Shown piece by piece: positions 37,310-46,610 of a stretch of DNA of 64,000 bases. The position numbers and the translations under genes were made by a program. Location of the stretch: the NCBI GenBank assembly GCA_021773175.1, contig JAJFKO010000024.1, positions 1 to 64,000 of the forward strand, in the 5' to 3' direction. The stretch comes from Gammaproteobacteria bacterium (GTDB taxonomy: Bacteria; Pseudomonadota; Gammaproteobacteria; JAJFKO01). Position 1 is the stretch's first letter. Every line of letters begins with the position of its first letter. The notes beneath the pieces were generated by a model. The model worked only from the letters and a program-made list of their open reading frames with translations. It ran no database searches and was not told the origin of the DNA.

Positions 37310-37699
37310 ATGAATTGCCCATGTAACTCAGGAAAATCTTATAACGAATGTTGTCAGCACTTTATTAGCGGCAAGCAATTGCCACAAACACCAGAGCAAC
37401 TCATGCGCTCTCGCTACACAGCATTTACGCAAGCAAATATTGATTATATTCAGCAAACCATGATTGGTGCCGCATTAAAAAATTTTGATGCTAAGCAAAC
37501 AGCTTTATGGGCTAAGCAAGCTAATTGGCTAGGTCTAATGGTAGTTAAAGCTAAACCTGGAGAAATAGCTGACAAGCAAGGTTTTGTTGAGTTCATCGCA
37601 CGTTTTCGTGAACAGGGAACATTACAAAAGATCCATGAACTAAGCGAGTTTCATTGCATCGACGGCAGGTGGTTTTATGTTAATGGCAGACACCTATAA
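37310..37699 (+). CDS. YchJ-family (UPF0225) SEC-C motif protein
   Basis: 129 aa. The N-terminal zinc-binding SEC-C-like motif is MNCPCNSGKSYNECCQHFI (CxC...CC), followed by TPEQLMRSRYTAFTQANIDYI and the NTF2-like core with ADKQGFVEFIARFREQGTLQKIHELSEF and DGRWFYVNG. It is full length for the family except for the absence of the second C-terminal SEC-C motif that longer members carry. Function unknown. Confidence 0.88.
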   Translation: MNCPCNSGKSYNECCQHFISGKQLPQTPEQLMRSRYTAFTQANIDYIQQTMIGAALKNFDAKQTALWAKQANWLGLMVVKAKPGEIADKQGFVEFIARFREQGTLQKIHELSEFHCIDGRWFYVNGRHL

Positions 37700-37754
37700 A
37701 TCCGGCGTTCCGCAGCGAGCTCATTTTTATTCAATATTGCATCAAATTCGAATG

Positions 37755-39461
37755 CTAGCGAAGCTTAATTTCGCGCTGCACAAAATGATTCGACAACAAT
37801 ATATTGCGTTTTGTTTTAGCCAAGATAAAAAACGTCATGTTTGGGAATGCTTTTTTTATTTCTCGATAGTGTTTGAGACGCGCCACCATGAAGACTTCTT
37901 GCGAGCTTTCCCATAGCTTCCATAATTCAGGCAGTGATAATACCCAGCCTTTAGTATCTTGATATTCCATTCCAAAACCAAGCTCCCCTCTTACTCCTGC
38001 TAATATAACGCGACGGCGTAAGTAAAACGGTAGATCTTGAAAGTATTGCCGAAAACTAACGACTTTATCAGCAGGCTTGAGAATTGGTCGCAAAACTTTT
38101 ACCAATGGTTTTATTGAGCGTGTATCAAAACGAGGCATAACATAGGCAACAGATACTAGAAAAATTGCCGTTGATACAATCACGACAATAAAGCTCACAG
38201 GCAATCCCCAACGCCAATAGCTAACAGCTATAATCATGGCCGTACCGATTAGAAATAATGCCGCGACATATAGCAACATATCAATTTCAGGTGTGCGTGG
38301 AATTTGATGTGTAAAATGACGAACATTAAGAATCGCAATAGCCAATAAAAGTGAAATCACCGGTAATATAATAAATCCCCAACGTACGCCACGCCAACGC
38401 TGACCCCATGCATTAGCTAAGTAACGACCAACCAAAACAGCTAAAGGTGGAAACACTGGCAAAATGTAAGGAATTAATTTTGAATGTGATACGGAGAAAA
38501 AAATAAAAATTGAGGTCGCCCAAATCAATAAAAACAAAGTTTCCTTATGGCTTGCTCGACTACGCCAATTTACAGGTAAAGCATGTTTAATGGCTTGAGC
38601 TAGAAATACTACCCAAGGATAAAACCCTAGTAATAAAATTGGAATAAAAAACCAGAAGGGCTGATAACGTTTGGCTACCATCGTAGAATAACGTAAGAAC
38701 TGTTGATTAATAAAATAAAAATGAAAAAATTCAGGGTTCTGTATTTGCACTAACACATGCCACGGTACCGCAATAATAAGAAATATAGCTAAGCCACTGG
38801 CTAAATACATAGACTTTAAAACACGCCATTCATTCATAACGATAATCCAAAGTCCTATTACCATCATAGGCAAAGCAATACCAATCAAACCTTTAGTCAT
38901 GACTGCCAGCGCAGCTAATACATAAGCTGTCCACATCCAATTACGCCGCGCGGCAGTCTTAAGTGGTTTCTTTGTACCAATAACAAAACTAAATAAACTC
39001 GCACTAAGAAATATGGCAACGCTCATATCTAAAGTAATGAGATGCGCCATAACAAAATAGAGGATACTGGTTGCTAATATAATGCCAGCTAACCAACCAC
39101 AGCGACGACTAAATAGTTGGCGGCCTGCGACATAACAACTCACGCAACCTAACACACTAAACGTCGCTTCCCAAAAACGCATTGACCATTCACTCAAGCC
39201 AAACATCTTAATGGATAACGCTTGTAACCAATAAAATAATGGCGGCTTTTCAAAATATAAAATTCCATTCAAATGCGGTGTAATATAATGACCGTGCGCA
39301 ACCATTTCGCGAGGAATTTCTGAATAACGCGAACCATCAGGAACGCCGAGCGCACGACAACCTAAAAACAATCCAAATAGAATTGCTGAACCTATTGTCA
39401 GTAACAGAATGTCTTTAACCCAGTATTGTGAATGATGATCTATAGTTTGGTTCTGCTGCAT
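37755..39461 (-). CDS. ArnT-like GT39-family glycosyltransferase
   Basis: 568 aa GT-C membrane enzyme. The first periplasmic loop has GVPDGSRYSEIPREMV with the catalytic-type acidic residue, then HGHYITPHLNGILYFEKPPLFYWLQ. About 12 membrane segments follow, with a roughly 100-residue C-terminal periplasmic domain. Family members move 4-amino-arabinose or other sugars from undecaprenyl phosphate to lipid A; the sugar here cannot be told. It is convergent with the YchJ-like gene and divergent from the SNF transporter. Confidence 0.85.
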   Translation of the reverse strand: MQQNQTIDHHSQYWVKDILLLTIGSAILFGLFLGCRALGVPDGSRYSEIPREMVAHGHYITPHLNGILYFEKPPLFYWLQALSIKMFGLSEWSMRFWEATFSVLGCVSCYVAGRQLFSRRCGWLAGIILATSILYFVMAHLITLDMSVAIFLSASLFSFVIGTKKPLKTAARRNWMWTAYVLAALAVMTKGLIGIALPMMVIGLWIIVMNEWRVLKSMYLASGLAIFLIIAVPWHVLVQIQNPEFFHFYFINQQFLRYSTMVAKRYQPFWFFIPILLLGFYPWVVFLAQAIKHALPVNWRSRASHKETLFLLIWATSIFIFFSVSHSKLIPYILPVFPPLAVLVGRYLANAWGQRWRGVRWGFIILPVISLLLAIAILNVRHFTHQIPRTPEIDMLLYVAALFLIGTAMIIAVSYWRWGLPVSFIVVIVSTAIFLVSVAYVMPRFDTRSIKPLVKVLRPILKPADKVVSFRQYFQDLPFYLRRRVILAGVRGELGFGMEYQDTKGWVLSLPELWKLWESSQEVFMVARLKHYREIKKAFPNMTFFILAKTKRNILLSNHFVQREIKLR

Positions 39462-39630
39462 TTTAATATTATTACCTAATGACTAAAAATAGATGCCGCG
39501 ATAATAGCAAATTAGCCAAACTGGTACAAAATTTTTACGTCGAAGAGAAAAAACCTATTCGGACTGGTAATCATCAAAAAAATTCGATATAAACTACAGA
39601 ATTATCTTTGTTCAGGACATAAGGCATAAA

Positions 39631-40998
39631 ATGACAGAAAAACGCCAATCAATTCATGGAGAATGGACTTCTCGTTGGGCATTTATTCTAGCAGCGACTG
39701 GGGCTGCGGTTGGTCTGGGCAATATTTGGAAATTCCCATATATTGCTGGTATCAATGGTGGCGGCGCCTTTGTGCTTATCTACCTAGCCTGCGTGTTAAT
39801 TATTGGTATTCCATTAATGATGACCGAAGTATTAATTGGTCGTCGTGGTCGGCAAAATCCAGCCGGTACGATGCGCTCATTGGCGAAAGATACCGGTCGC
39901 AGTAAACATTGGCAATGGATCGGCGCCATTGGCATTTTATCAAGCTTCATTATTCTCTCTTATTATTGTGTTATCGCCGGATGGGCAATGAATTATATTT
40001 TTCGCGCTGCCTCTGGAGCGTTTCATCATGCCAGTGCCAGTCAGATTAATCACATTTTTCAACATTTTGTCGCAAATCCTTGGAAATTATTATTTTGGCA
40101 TTCCATGGTAATGTTGGTAACAATTTTTCTTGTTATACGCGGTGTCAAAGGTGGTTTAGAACTTGCTGCACGTTTCATGTTTCCTGCCATGCTAGGATTG
40201 CTTATTGTCCTTGTTATCTATGCAACGACAACGAACCATTTTATACAAGGCTTAACATTCTTGTTTAAACCTGACTTCAGCAAACTGAATTCAACTAGCG
40301 CCCTCAGTGCTTTAGGTCATGCCTTTTTCACTTTAAGCTTAGCAACCGGTAGTATCATGATGTACGGTGCTTATTTACCCAAAAAAGCATCGATTACCCG
40401 AGCGGCTATTTATATTGCTATTGCGGATACCTTCGTTGCGTTATTAGCTGGAGTGGCTATTTTTCCCATTGTTTTTGCGAATGGTTTACAACCCAGCGCC
40501 GGTCCAGGACTTATCTTTCAAACGCTACCCATCGCATTTGGTCAAATGCCATATGGTAGTCTTTTCGCAAGCTTATTTTTTCTTATGTTAGTCTTTGCAG
40601 CCATTACCTCAACAATTTCACTGTTGGAACCCAGTGTTGCTTGGCTAATTGAAACCTTTCGTATTAGTCGTTTACGCGCATCATTATACGCTGGATTTGG
40701 TATTTGGATATTAGGACTCGGCACGATCTTTTCATTTAACATTTTGGAAAATGTTAAAATTTTTGGTATGACCATTTTTGATAATCTAGATTATCTAACC
40801 GCTAATATTATGATGCCGCTTGGTGGTTTACTAACAGTATTTTTTGCCGCTTGGCTAATGCGTCGTAGTGATGTGCTTGAAGAATTAGGCATTTCAGATC
40901 GTCTACTCTTTCGCGCTTGGTATTTTGCAATACGTTATCTCACGCCTCTGGCTATTCTTCTTATCTTTTTGAATTTTGTTGGAATTATTCAGTTCTAA
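39631..40998 (+). CDS. Sodium-dependent SNF-family transporter
   Basis: 455 aa, 11-12 membrane segments of the LeuT fold. The opening HGEWTSRWAFILAATGAAVGLGNIWKFPYI followed by GGGAFVLIYL is the neurotransmitter:sodium symporter signature, with unwound helix 1 binding substrate and Na+. FFTLSLATGSIMMYGAYL (helix 6) is also recognisable. The substrate is probably an amino acid. Single gene, followed by a MITE-like repeat. Confidence 0.92.
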   Translation: MTEKRQSIHGEWTSRWAFILAATGAAVGLGNIWKFPYIAGINGGGAFVLIYLACVLIIGIPLMMTEVLIGRRGRQNPAGTMRSLAKDTGRSKHWQWIGAIGILSSFIILSYYCVIAGWAMNYIFRAASGAFHHASASQINHIFQHFVANPWKLLFWHSMVMLVTIFLVIRGVKGGLELAARFMFPAMLGLLIVLVIYATTTNHFIQGLTFLFKPDFSKLNSTSALSALGHAFFTLSLATGSIMMYGAYLPKKASITRAAIYIAIADTFVALLAGVAIFPIVFANGLQPSAGPGLIFQTLPIAFGQMPYGSLFASLFFLMLVFAAITSTISLLEPSVAWLIETFRISRLRASLYAGFGIWILGLGTIFSFNILENVKIFGMTIFDNLDYLTANIMMPLGGLLTVFFAAWLMRRSDVLEELGISDRLLFRAWYFAIRYLTPLAILLIFLNFVGIIQF

Positions 40999-41004
40999 TT
41001 AGTC

Positions 41005-41145
41005 CAGGACTTACGATAAATACCAAGATTGAGGTACCCGAGGGCACAGGCAATTATGTTTTCAAAATAGCCGATAGTATACGTAATACGTGAGGTTTTT
41101 TGACAACATAATTAACAAAGAGATTGGGGGTTAGCGTAAGTTCTG
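41005..41145. repeat. MITE-like palindromic element, long copy B
   Basis: 141 bp, closely matching 21988-22112: CAGGACTTACGATAAAT, CAAAATAGCCGATAGTATAC, AATACGTGAGG and ATTAACAAAGAGATTGG are shared. It differs by an insertion of about 14 bp (TACCCGAGGGCACA) near the left arm and a degraded right tip (GTAAGTTCTG). It sits between the SNF transporter and the rplI terminator. Confidence 0.85.
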
Positions 41146-41150
41146 TAGTA

Positions 41151-41183
41151 ATAAAAAAGCGCCTCCTGGGTAGGACGCGCTTT
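41151..41183 (-). terminator. Terminator of the rpsF-rpsR-rplI operon
   Basis: On the minus strand AAAGCGCGTCCT pairs with AGGAGGCGCTTT (one bulge/mismatch) around ACCC, followed by a T-run. It lies about 35 bp beyond the rplI stop. Confidence 0.85.
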
Positions 41184-41217
41184 CTTAACAAAAATTATAA
41201 TGGAACTTATTAACCGT

Positions 41218-41664
41218 TTATTCAGCTACGATTTCTAAATTAATCGTTACAGTTACATCAGTATGCAGCTGTACACCAACGGGATATTCCCCAATACTAC
41301 GCAATACACCTTCAGGTAATAGTACTTCACTACGATCAATTGCAGTACCTTTTTCGCTAATTGCTTCAGCAATTTCGCGAGTACCAATGGAACCGAAAAG
41401 CTTACCTTCATCACTAGCACGAGCAGTCATCGTAATGGTTAACTCATTTAACCCAGCAGCACGCTGTTGTGCGGCATCTAATGTTTCTTGCGCTTTCTTT
41501 TCGAGTTCGGCGCGACGCGCTTCAAACTGCGCAACATTATCTTTAGTTGCTCTTGCCGCTTTGCCATAAGGCACTAAAAAATTACGTCCATAACCATCTT
41601 TAACTTTGACTGTATCGCCCAAGCGTCCCAGATTACGAATACTCTCAAGAAGAATTACTTCCAT
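41218..41664 (-). CDS. rplI: 50S ribosomal protein L9
   Basis: 148 aa, starting [36 protein letters not shown], the L9 signature. A long central helix ([24 protein letters not shown]) and the C-terminal rRNA-binding domain with [16 protein letters not shown] follow. It is the last gene of the rpsF operon, 6 bp after the membrane-protein gene. Confidence 0.97.
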   Translation of the reverse strand: MEVILLESIRNLGRLGDTVKVKDGYGRNFLVPYGKAARATKDNVAQFEARRAELEKKAQETLDAAQQRAAGLNELTITMTARASDEGKLFGSIGTREIAEAISEKGTAIDRSEVLLPEGVLRSIGEYPVGVQLHTDVTVTINLEIVAE

Positions 41665-41670
41665 TACTCA

Positions 41671-42633
41671 CTACCTCATTTCATCCGTGGTTTTAATTAA
41701 CCAACGTCGTGGATTTACCAAGCCATCAAACAAACCTATTGCAATAATGACACCCATTGAAAATGGAAAAAATAAAATACTTAAACCATAAAAAAACAAT
41801 AATAATAACCAACCCGCATTCATTAGCTGCGCCAGCTTATGCATCAAAGTTACGCAGTTTACTAAAAATAGTAACGCAATAAAAGGTAAAACATCCCAAA
41901 ACCAGGTAAAACCAGCTAAAGCTAGTAATACACAAGCAATCAGCGCCACCAAAGTTGGCCAGGCAAAGCGTATATCTGCTACTTCTTTGCGTAAACCACC
42001 AGGATTAAACAAATAAGATTGCCACCATCTGGCAATTAACAAATCTATCAAACTTCCCACCAAGGTCATGCTGGTCATAATACCCGTTGCAGCATAAGAC
42101 GCTTTAGTAAACGCACCCGATTGTTTCATCGTCGCAATAAAATTACTGCGTTTCTGCGCATCTGCTACACTCGCCCCAGCTTTTTTTGCTGCTTCAATCT
42201 GACGAGTAAACATATTCTCTAAAAATTTGTGCCACCAAACATAAATGTCTGGATGCACTAAATGCACAATCGCAACGACGACAATGCCAATCACAACCGT
42301 ACATTGTACCACTCGTAACCATGATGCTGTGCGTCGTAACACCGCGGCCATTACCCAAACAAAAACTGCACCACCGAGAATGTTCAATACCCAGATAAAA
42401 GCATTGCCAACAAAAGCATAGGCTACAGCTGGTAACATTGCCCATAACAGAACCCAAAGACCATCTAATGCTCCTTTGCGTAATGTTACCAAACCCAAAA
42501 TAACTAAACTAAACCAGTTTAAGAATGGGATAGGCGCAAATAACAAAGCTAATAAAGGCGCACGCCAATTTCCCTTTAAGAGGAAATGCCCGAACGCCTC
42601 CGATAATGTTTTCGGCTTAGCAGGTTGTTGCAT
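41671..42633 (-). CDS. DUF2232-like membrane protein within the r-protein operon
   Basis: 320 aa, about eight hydrophobic segments (APLLALLFAPIPFLNWFSLVILGLVTL, LWVLLWAMLPAVAYAFVGNAF and others), with a polar loop near 140-170 (RQIEAAKKAGASVADAQKRS). Membrane proteins of this kind sit between rpsR and rplI in several gammaproteobacteria and are usually labelled DUF2232; that label is moderate. It is 21 bp after rpsR and 6 bp before rplI, so it is co-expressed with ribosomal proteins. Function unknown. Confidence 0.7.
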   Translation of the reverse strand: MQQPAKPKTLSEAFGHFLLKGNWRAPLLALLFAPIPFLNWFSLVILGLVTLRKGALDGLWVLLWAMLPAVAYAFVGNAFIWVLNILGGAVFVWVMAAVLRRTASWLRVVQCTVVIGIVVVAIVHLVHPDIYVWWHKFLENMFTRQIEAAKKAGASVADAQKRSNFIATMKQSGAFTKASYAATGIMTSMTLVGSLIDLLIARWWQSYLFNPGGLRKEVADIRFAWPTLVALIACVLLALAGFTWFWDVLPFIALLFLVNCVTLMHKLAQLMNAGWLLLLFFYGLSILFFPFSMGVIIAIGLFDGLVNPRRWLIKTTDEMR

Positions 42634-42654
42634 AACAGCCTCAACAATTAACGA

Positions 42655-42873
42655 TTAATGTCGATCACAAAACGGTAATAACGCCAAAAAGCGCGATTGC
42701 TTAATAGCAAGAGCCAACTTACGCTGATATTTTGCTTTTGTACCCGTTATTCGACTAGGCACAATTTTACCTGTTTCTGTAATATAATTTCTTAACAAAT
42801 TTAAATCTTTGTAATCGATATCTTGAGCATTATCTGCTGTAAAACGACAAAATTTACGTCGAGAACCATACAT
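42655..42873 (-). CDS. rpsR: 30S ribosomal protein S18
   Basis: 72 aa: [35 protein letters not shown] then [25 protein letters not shown], a textbook S18. It pairs with S6 on the 16S central domain and lies 26 bp after rpsF. Confidence 0.97.
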   Translation of the reverse strand: MYGSRRKFCRFTADNAQDIDYKDLNLLRNYITETGKIVPSRITGTKAKYQRKLALAIKQSRFLALLPFCDRH

Positions 42874-42899
42874 AATTCTTCACTCCTAATTAACAAATA

Positions 42900-43313
42900 T
42901 TATTCTGCTTCACTTGCAGCAGCATCATCACTTGCTTTTGTTTCTGTAACAGCCGCACGCGCCGGTTTTCCAAGTAATGATTTAGCTTTATCATCTCTAG
43001 AATCCAACATTTGTGATGGCTCAGTAATGGCTTCTTCACGACTTAAAATTAAGTGACGAAGAATTGCATCATTGAAACGAAATAAATTACGAAATTCCGC
43101 AACAATGCCTTTATCACATTCAACATTCATTAAAATGTAATGAGCTTTATGTAATTTGTTAATTGGATAGGCTAATTGACGGCGACCCCAATCTTCTAAA
43201 CGATGAATGGTGCCTTTTGTGTCAGTAACCATAGAACGATAACGTTCTAGCATGGTTGAAACCTGGTCGCTACGATCAGGATGGAACATGATGACAATTT
43301 CATAATGTCGCAT
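42900..43313 (-). CDS. rpsF: 30S ribosomal protein S6
   Basis: 137 aa: [48 protein letters not shown] and [13 protein letters not shown] are S6 hallmarks. The C-terminal tail is extended and Ala/Glu-rich ([11 protein letters not shown]), echoing the acidic glutamylated tail in enterobacteria. First gene of the operon, with a good ribosome-binding GGAG-type site. Confidence 0.97.
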   Translation of the reverse strand: MRHYEIVIMFHPDRSDQVSTMLERYRSMVTDTKGTIHRLEDWGRRQLAYPINKLHKAHYILMNVECDKGIVAEFRNLFRFNDAILRHLILSREEAITEPSQMLDSRDDKAKSLLGKPARAAVTETKASDDAAASEAE

Positions 43314-43385
43314 ATCAAATATCTCCTTTCGGTTAAAATAGAATAAGAATCAATAAGTTAACTTACCACTCTCATCCCCATTTTA

Positions 43386-43409
43386 GTCTCAAAATATGTT
43401 GTTTGAGAC
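43386..43409 (-). promoter_or_regulatory. Hairpin in the rpsF leader
   Basis: GTCTCAAA and TTTGAGAC form a perfect 8-bp stem with an 8-nt loop in the presumed 5' untranslated region of rpsF, between the predicted promoter and the start. It might serve S6:S18 autoregulation, but I cannot show the known CCG-bulge motif. Confidence 0.35.
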
Positions 43410-43455
43410 AAGGCCCTGAGCAGAATATGACTATTACTTACTCAAAGGGTGCTGA

Positions 43456-43484
43456 ATTGTAGAGGTTTTAGATGGGCATTGCAA
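43456..43484 (-). promoter_or_regulatory. Predicted sigma-70 promoter of the rpsF operon
   Basis: On the minus strand TTGCAA (43479-43484) and TACAAT (43456-43461) are spaced by exactly 17 bp, about 140 bp upstream of the rpsF start. Each box differs from consensus at one position. Confidence 0.6.
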
Positions 43485-43554
43485 CAATTTAGCCTAGGAC
43501 AACCAAGCCCCTCAGAAATCCCGATAACAATGCTTGCTTATTAAAGATTTTGAG

Positions 43555-45114
43555 TTAGCTATAGGTTAAATGATATACATCCAAATAATTTGAAAAACCT
43601 TTAATACTTGGTTTTTTACGAATTTTAATATTGGTGAAGGTAATATTACCAAAAGTAATACTTGCTCCAAGCTTACCTGTTGTCTTATCCATAACTTTCC
43701 TCAGAATACTACTTTCAAGAAACTTTCTATAATAAACGGCTTTATTGGCAACCCAATAATTTGGCTTATATCTATTAAGAAAAGCCTGCATGTTGCCTGA
43801 TGCTAAATACGGAGCCACTTTGCCATCAGTAATGCCATCTAACGACAATACTTGTAAATCTTTTCGCAAATAGAATCTATCTTGTACCTCATAAAATAAA
43901 ATCACAGTATTTTTTCTAAGTGTTTTATTTAAATAAATTACCAGCGGCTTTTCAAAAATCGTCGCCGCAGTATAAGGGTGTATTTCATTACTAGAAACGG
44001 CTTTATGGAAAACAGAAATAGGATTAATAAGCACCAGAACAGCTACAGGAGCTAACATTAGCCAAGCTAATATTGGTTTATCGATAATTGGAGATATCAT
44101 TCTTGATGTGATAATTGCCATTGCCACTGCGAGAAAAGGCACTATAGGCAAAGCATAACGAGCAGCATAAGACGTTACCGGAGAAATAATCGATAGCATG
44201 ATAATGTATAATAATAAGATCACAAATAACATTCCAAACAACCAGCGAGATCGATTGAGATAGAATAAAGTAATGCTACCCACTAGGATATAAACAACCC
44301 AATAAACAATCGGAGCTCTAAATAATAAAGAAAGCAAAGAACTTGAATAATGTAAGCCTAAAAAAACAGGACTATTTTCTCGAAGTGCAAAAGCGCGGCA
44401 ATACGCAGAAACACTGAATAAGCCCAGTGTTAATTTAGAATAAGCAACATAGACTAATGCAGGAATAGCTGCACATACAGCTGCAAAAAAAACTCGGCCT
44501 TTGTTTTTCTGCATAAACAGCAACATCACGACATTAACAAGAACAATAGAGGTGGCATCAGGTCTTGTTAAAGGTATGCAAGCCCATACGATGGTCAGCA
44601 AGAGTAATAATCGCTGCTTACTATTATAATTCAAAATATTGTAATTAAGTATGATGAGAACACTAAGCAAAATAATAATAAGAGGCGACTCAAAACCAAG
44701 AAAACCATTTATAGGCAAAAAGTACATACACAGCCCTAAAGAAATAGCTGCTGCAAAAGGTGAGGAAGATATGTGTTTGCTGGCGAAGTATAAGGTTACA
44801 AATGCTAGCAGTGTAAAACCAAGGCTTATCACCTTAATCATAAATAAACTATTAGTAAACCAAAAAGCCGGGCTAAGTAAAACAGCCCACAAAGGTGATG
44901 TACTACCTGAAGAAAAGTATCCAGGATTAAAATCAAAGAAGTTACCATGTGCAATATTTTTTGCGTAGCTTAAGTAGATTCCAGAATCGCCATAGAAGGT
45001 ATGGAATAACTTACTACCTCCAATTGCTAATACTGACAATAAGATCAAAAGAGCTAATAATCCAATGATTGTACTAACATAATTAGAGAACCGATATGTA
45101 TACAGACCCATCAT
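43555..45114 (-). CDS. Polytopic GT-C-like membrane glycosyltransferase
   Basis: 519 aa with about 11 hydrophobic segments and a soluble C-terminal part. An early loop reads YGDSGIYLSYAKNIAHGNFFDFNPGYFSSGSTSPLW, the acidic-plus-SSPLW arrangement seen in GT39/GT87-like membrane transferases. It is the last gene of the long minus-strand polysaccharide operon, 55 bp after the preceding glycosyltransferase. It probably adds a side residue in the periplasm; neither donor nor acceptor can be told. Confidence 0.7.
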   Translation of the reverse strand: MMGLYTYRFSNYVSTIIGLLALLILLSVLAIGGSKLFHTFYGDSGIYLSYAKNIAHGNFFDFNPGYFSSGSTSPLWAVLLSPAFWFTNSLFMIKVISLGFTLLAFVTLYFASKHISSSPFAAAISLGLCMYFLPINGFLGFESPLIIILLSVLIILNYNILNYNSKQRLLLLLTIVWACIPLTRPDATSIVLVNVVMLLFMQKNKGRVFFAAVCAAIPALVYVAYSKLTLGLFSVSAYCRAFALRENSPVFLGLHYSSSLLSLLFRAPIVYWVVYILVGSITLFYLNRSRWLFGMLFVILLLYIIMLSIISPVTSYAARYALPIVPFLAVAMAIITSRMISPIIDKPILAWLMLAPVAVLVLINPISVFHKAVSSNEIHPYTAATIFEKPLVIYLNKTLRKNTVILFYEVQDRFYLRKDLQVLSLDGITDGKVAPYLASGNMQAFLNRYKPNYWVANKAVYYRKFLESSILRKVMDKTTGKLGASITFGNITFTNIKIRKKPSIKGFSNYLDVYHLTYS

Positions 45115-45169
45115 TTTTGATCCTATCTTATCAGCACTTTAGTAAAAAATTATTTTAATGAAATATGAA

Positions 45170-46393
45170 TTATAGAGCTAAACATTTATCCAGAATTTCT
45201 AGCATGCTATTCGCTTGTTTTTCACGACTGTACTTCTGTACATTTAATTGGCTCTGTGTAGCAAACTGTTTCATTAACTCAGTATTGTTTAATAGCTCAA
45301 GAATTACTTGTCCAAATTTATCAACATTGCCTGGCTCTATATGTATGCCATTACAACAATTAGAAACGATCTCAGAGGCTTCACCCTTTGGACTAACAAG
45401 AAGTATTGGTAATGCCATCGCCATAGCTTCAAATAATTTTGATGGTACAACCGTACTAAAGACTTGATCATTCTTCAGATGCACCAACGCAACATCACAG
45501 AGACTCCAATATGTAGCAATTTCTGATTTTGGCTTTGATGGCACAAAAATAACATTGTCTAGTCCTAGCTTTGCAACTTTACTAACTAAGTTATCATGCT
45601 CAGCGCCATAACCTACAAATAAAAAACGGATAGCATTGTTGTCACGTAGTAATGCAGCCGTCTCTATAACATTTTCTAGCCCATGAGCTCCACCTTGCGT
45701 CCCAATGTACCCAATAATAAATTTATTATTTAAATTTAATTCTTGCAATAAAGACTGATCTTTGGGGCGCTGACTATAGGCGCTTAACTCCACACCATTC
45801 AATATAGATGTCACTTTAGAAGCAACAACACCTCGCTCAACCATATCTGTTTTAAATGCCGGAGTAGATACAACAATATGTTTTGCTTGTTGATACATGA
45901 AAAGTTCCATTTTCTCTAAACAGGTATAAAGCTTACCCTCATTGAGCGAACCAACCGCTTTAATTGAGGCTGGCCAAAGATCACTAATCTCTAGAAGAAA
46001 AGGTTTGAGTTTAAGCTTAGAAACAAAAAGTCCTGCATAACCAGCAAAAAATTGCGGCGAAGTTGCAATAACAATATCAATGTTTTTTTGTAAGCTACCA
46101 ACTATCGTTCCCATAAACATATAAGATAGAAAATCTAAAACTCGCAACATAAAACCACGATTTGGATAAATGAAAGTTTTGACTCTGATTACTTGAATCC
46201 CATCGATCTCTTCTTGCTGATGCCACTTATTCTTATAGCCCGGATAGACTCTGCCTTGAGGAAAATTAGGAACTGAAGTCACTACTGTTACTTTATGTCC
46301 GGCTTGTACCCAATATCGAGCTCTTTCAAATACACGCGTTGCAATAGCATTCACTTCAGGCGGAAAATTGTCAGTAAGAAATAAAATATTCAT
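45170..46393 (-). CDS. GT4-family glycosyltransferase, WbuB/WcaI-like
   Basis: 407 aa, GT-B fold. The N-domain begins MNILFLTDNFPPEVNAIATRVFERA with WVQAGHKVTVVTSVPNFPQG, typical of WbuB-like enzymes. The donor-site half has FIIGYIGTQGGAHGLENVIE, VIFVPSKPKSEI and LFEAMAMALPILLVSPKGEASEIV with the E-x7-E-type motif. Likely substrate is a UDP-N-acetyl amino sugar. Its ATG overlaps the stop of a 63-codon ORF (ATGA). Confidence 0.85.
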   Translation of the reverse strand: MNILFLTDNFPPEVNAIATRVFERARYWVQAGHKVTVVTSVPNFPQGRVYPGYKNKWHQQEEIDGIQVIRVKTFIYPNRGFMLRVLDFLSYMFMGTIVGSLQKNIDIVIATSPQFFAGYAGLFVSKLKLKPFLLEISDLWPASIKAVGSLNEGKLYTCLEKMELFMYQQAKHIVVSTPAFKTDMVERGVVASKVTSILNGVELSAYSQRPKDQSLLQELNLNNKFIIGYIGTQGGAHGLENVIETAALLRDNNAIRFLFVGYGAEHDNLVSKVAKLGLDNVIFVPSKPKSEIATYWSLCDVALVHLKNDQVFSTVVPSKLFEAMAMALPILLVSPKGEASEIVSNCCNGIHIEPGNVDKFGQVILELLNNTELMKQFATQSQLNVQKYSREKQANSMLEILDKCLAL

Positions 46394-46581
46394 CTCACTG
46401 GCTGCTCCATTTTGCTAATGAAAATAATATTATATTCATCAAAGGTACCATAATGGCTCCGCCGAACTGCATAGTCAGCAATCATCTCTTTAATCTTCCA
46501 TAGTAAGCTTGAGTATTGATTTACAATCATCATTTTAGCAATTTTACAGGAAAATACTGTTAGTGCAATTGCTATGGCCAC
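46390..46581 (-). CDS. Small ORF between heparinase-like and glycosyltransferase genes (doubtful)
   Basis: 63 codons from a GTG. It has one hydrophobic N-terminal segment (MAIAIALTVFSCKIAKMM) and a polar tail ending KMEQPVR. The stop overlaps the next ATG as ATGA, the same coupling used elsewhere in this operon, which is the only reason to list it. No homology is recognised and the ribosome-binding site is poor. Confidence 0.25.
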   Translation of the reverse strand: MAIAIALTVFSCKIAKMMIVNQYSSLLWKIKEMIADYAVRRSHYGTFDEYNIIFISKMEQPVR

Positions 46582-46610
46582 TCAAGTGGAAATCAACGAA
46601 TAAATTGTTA

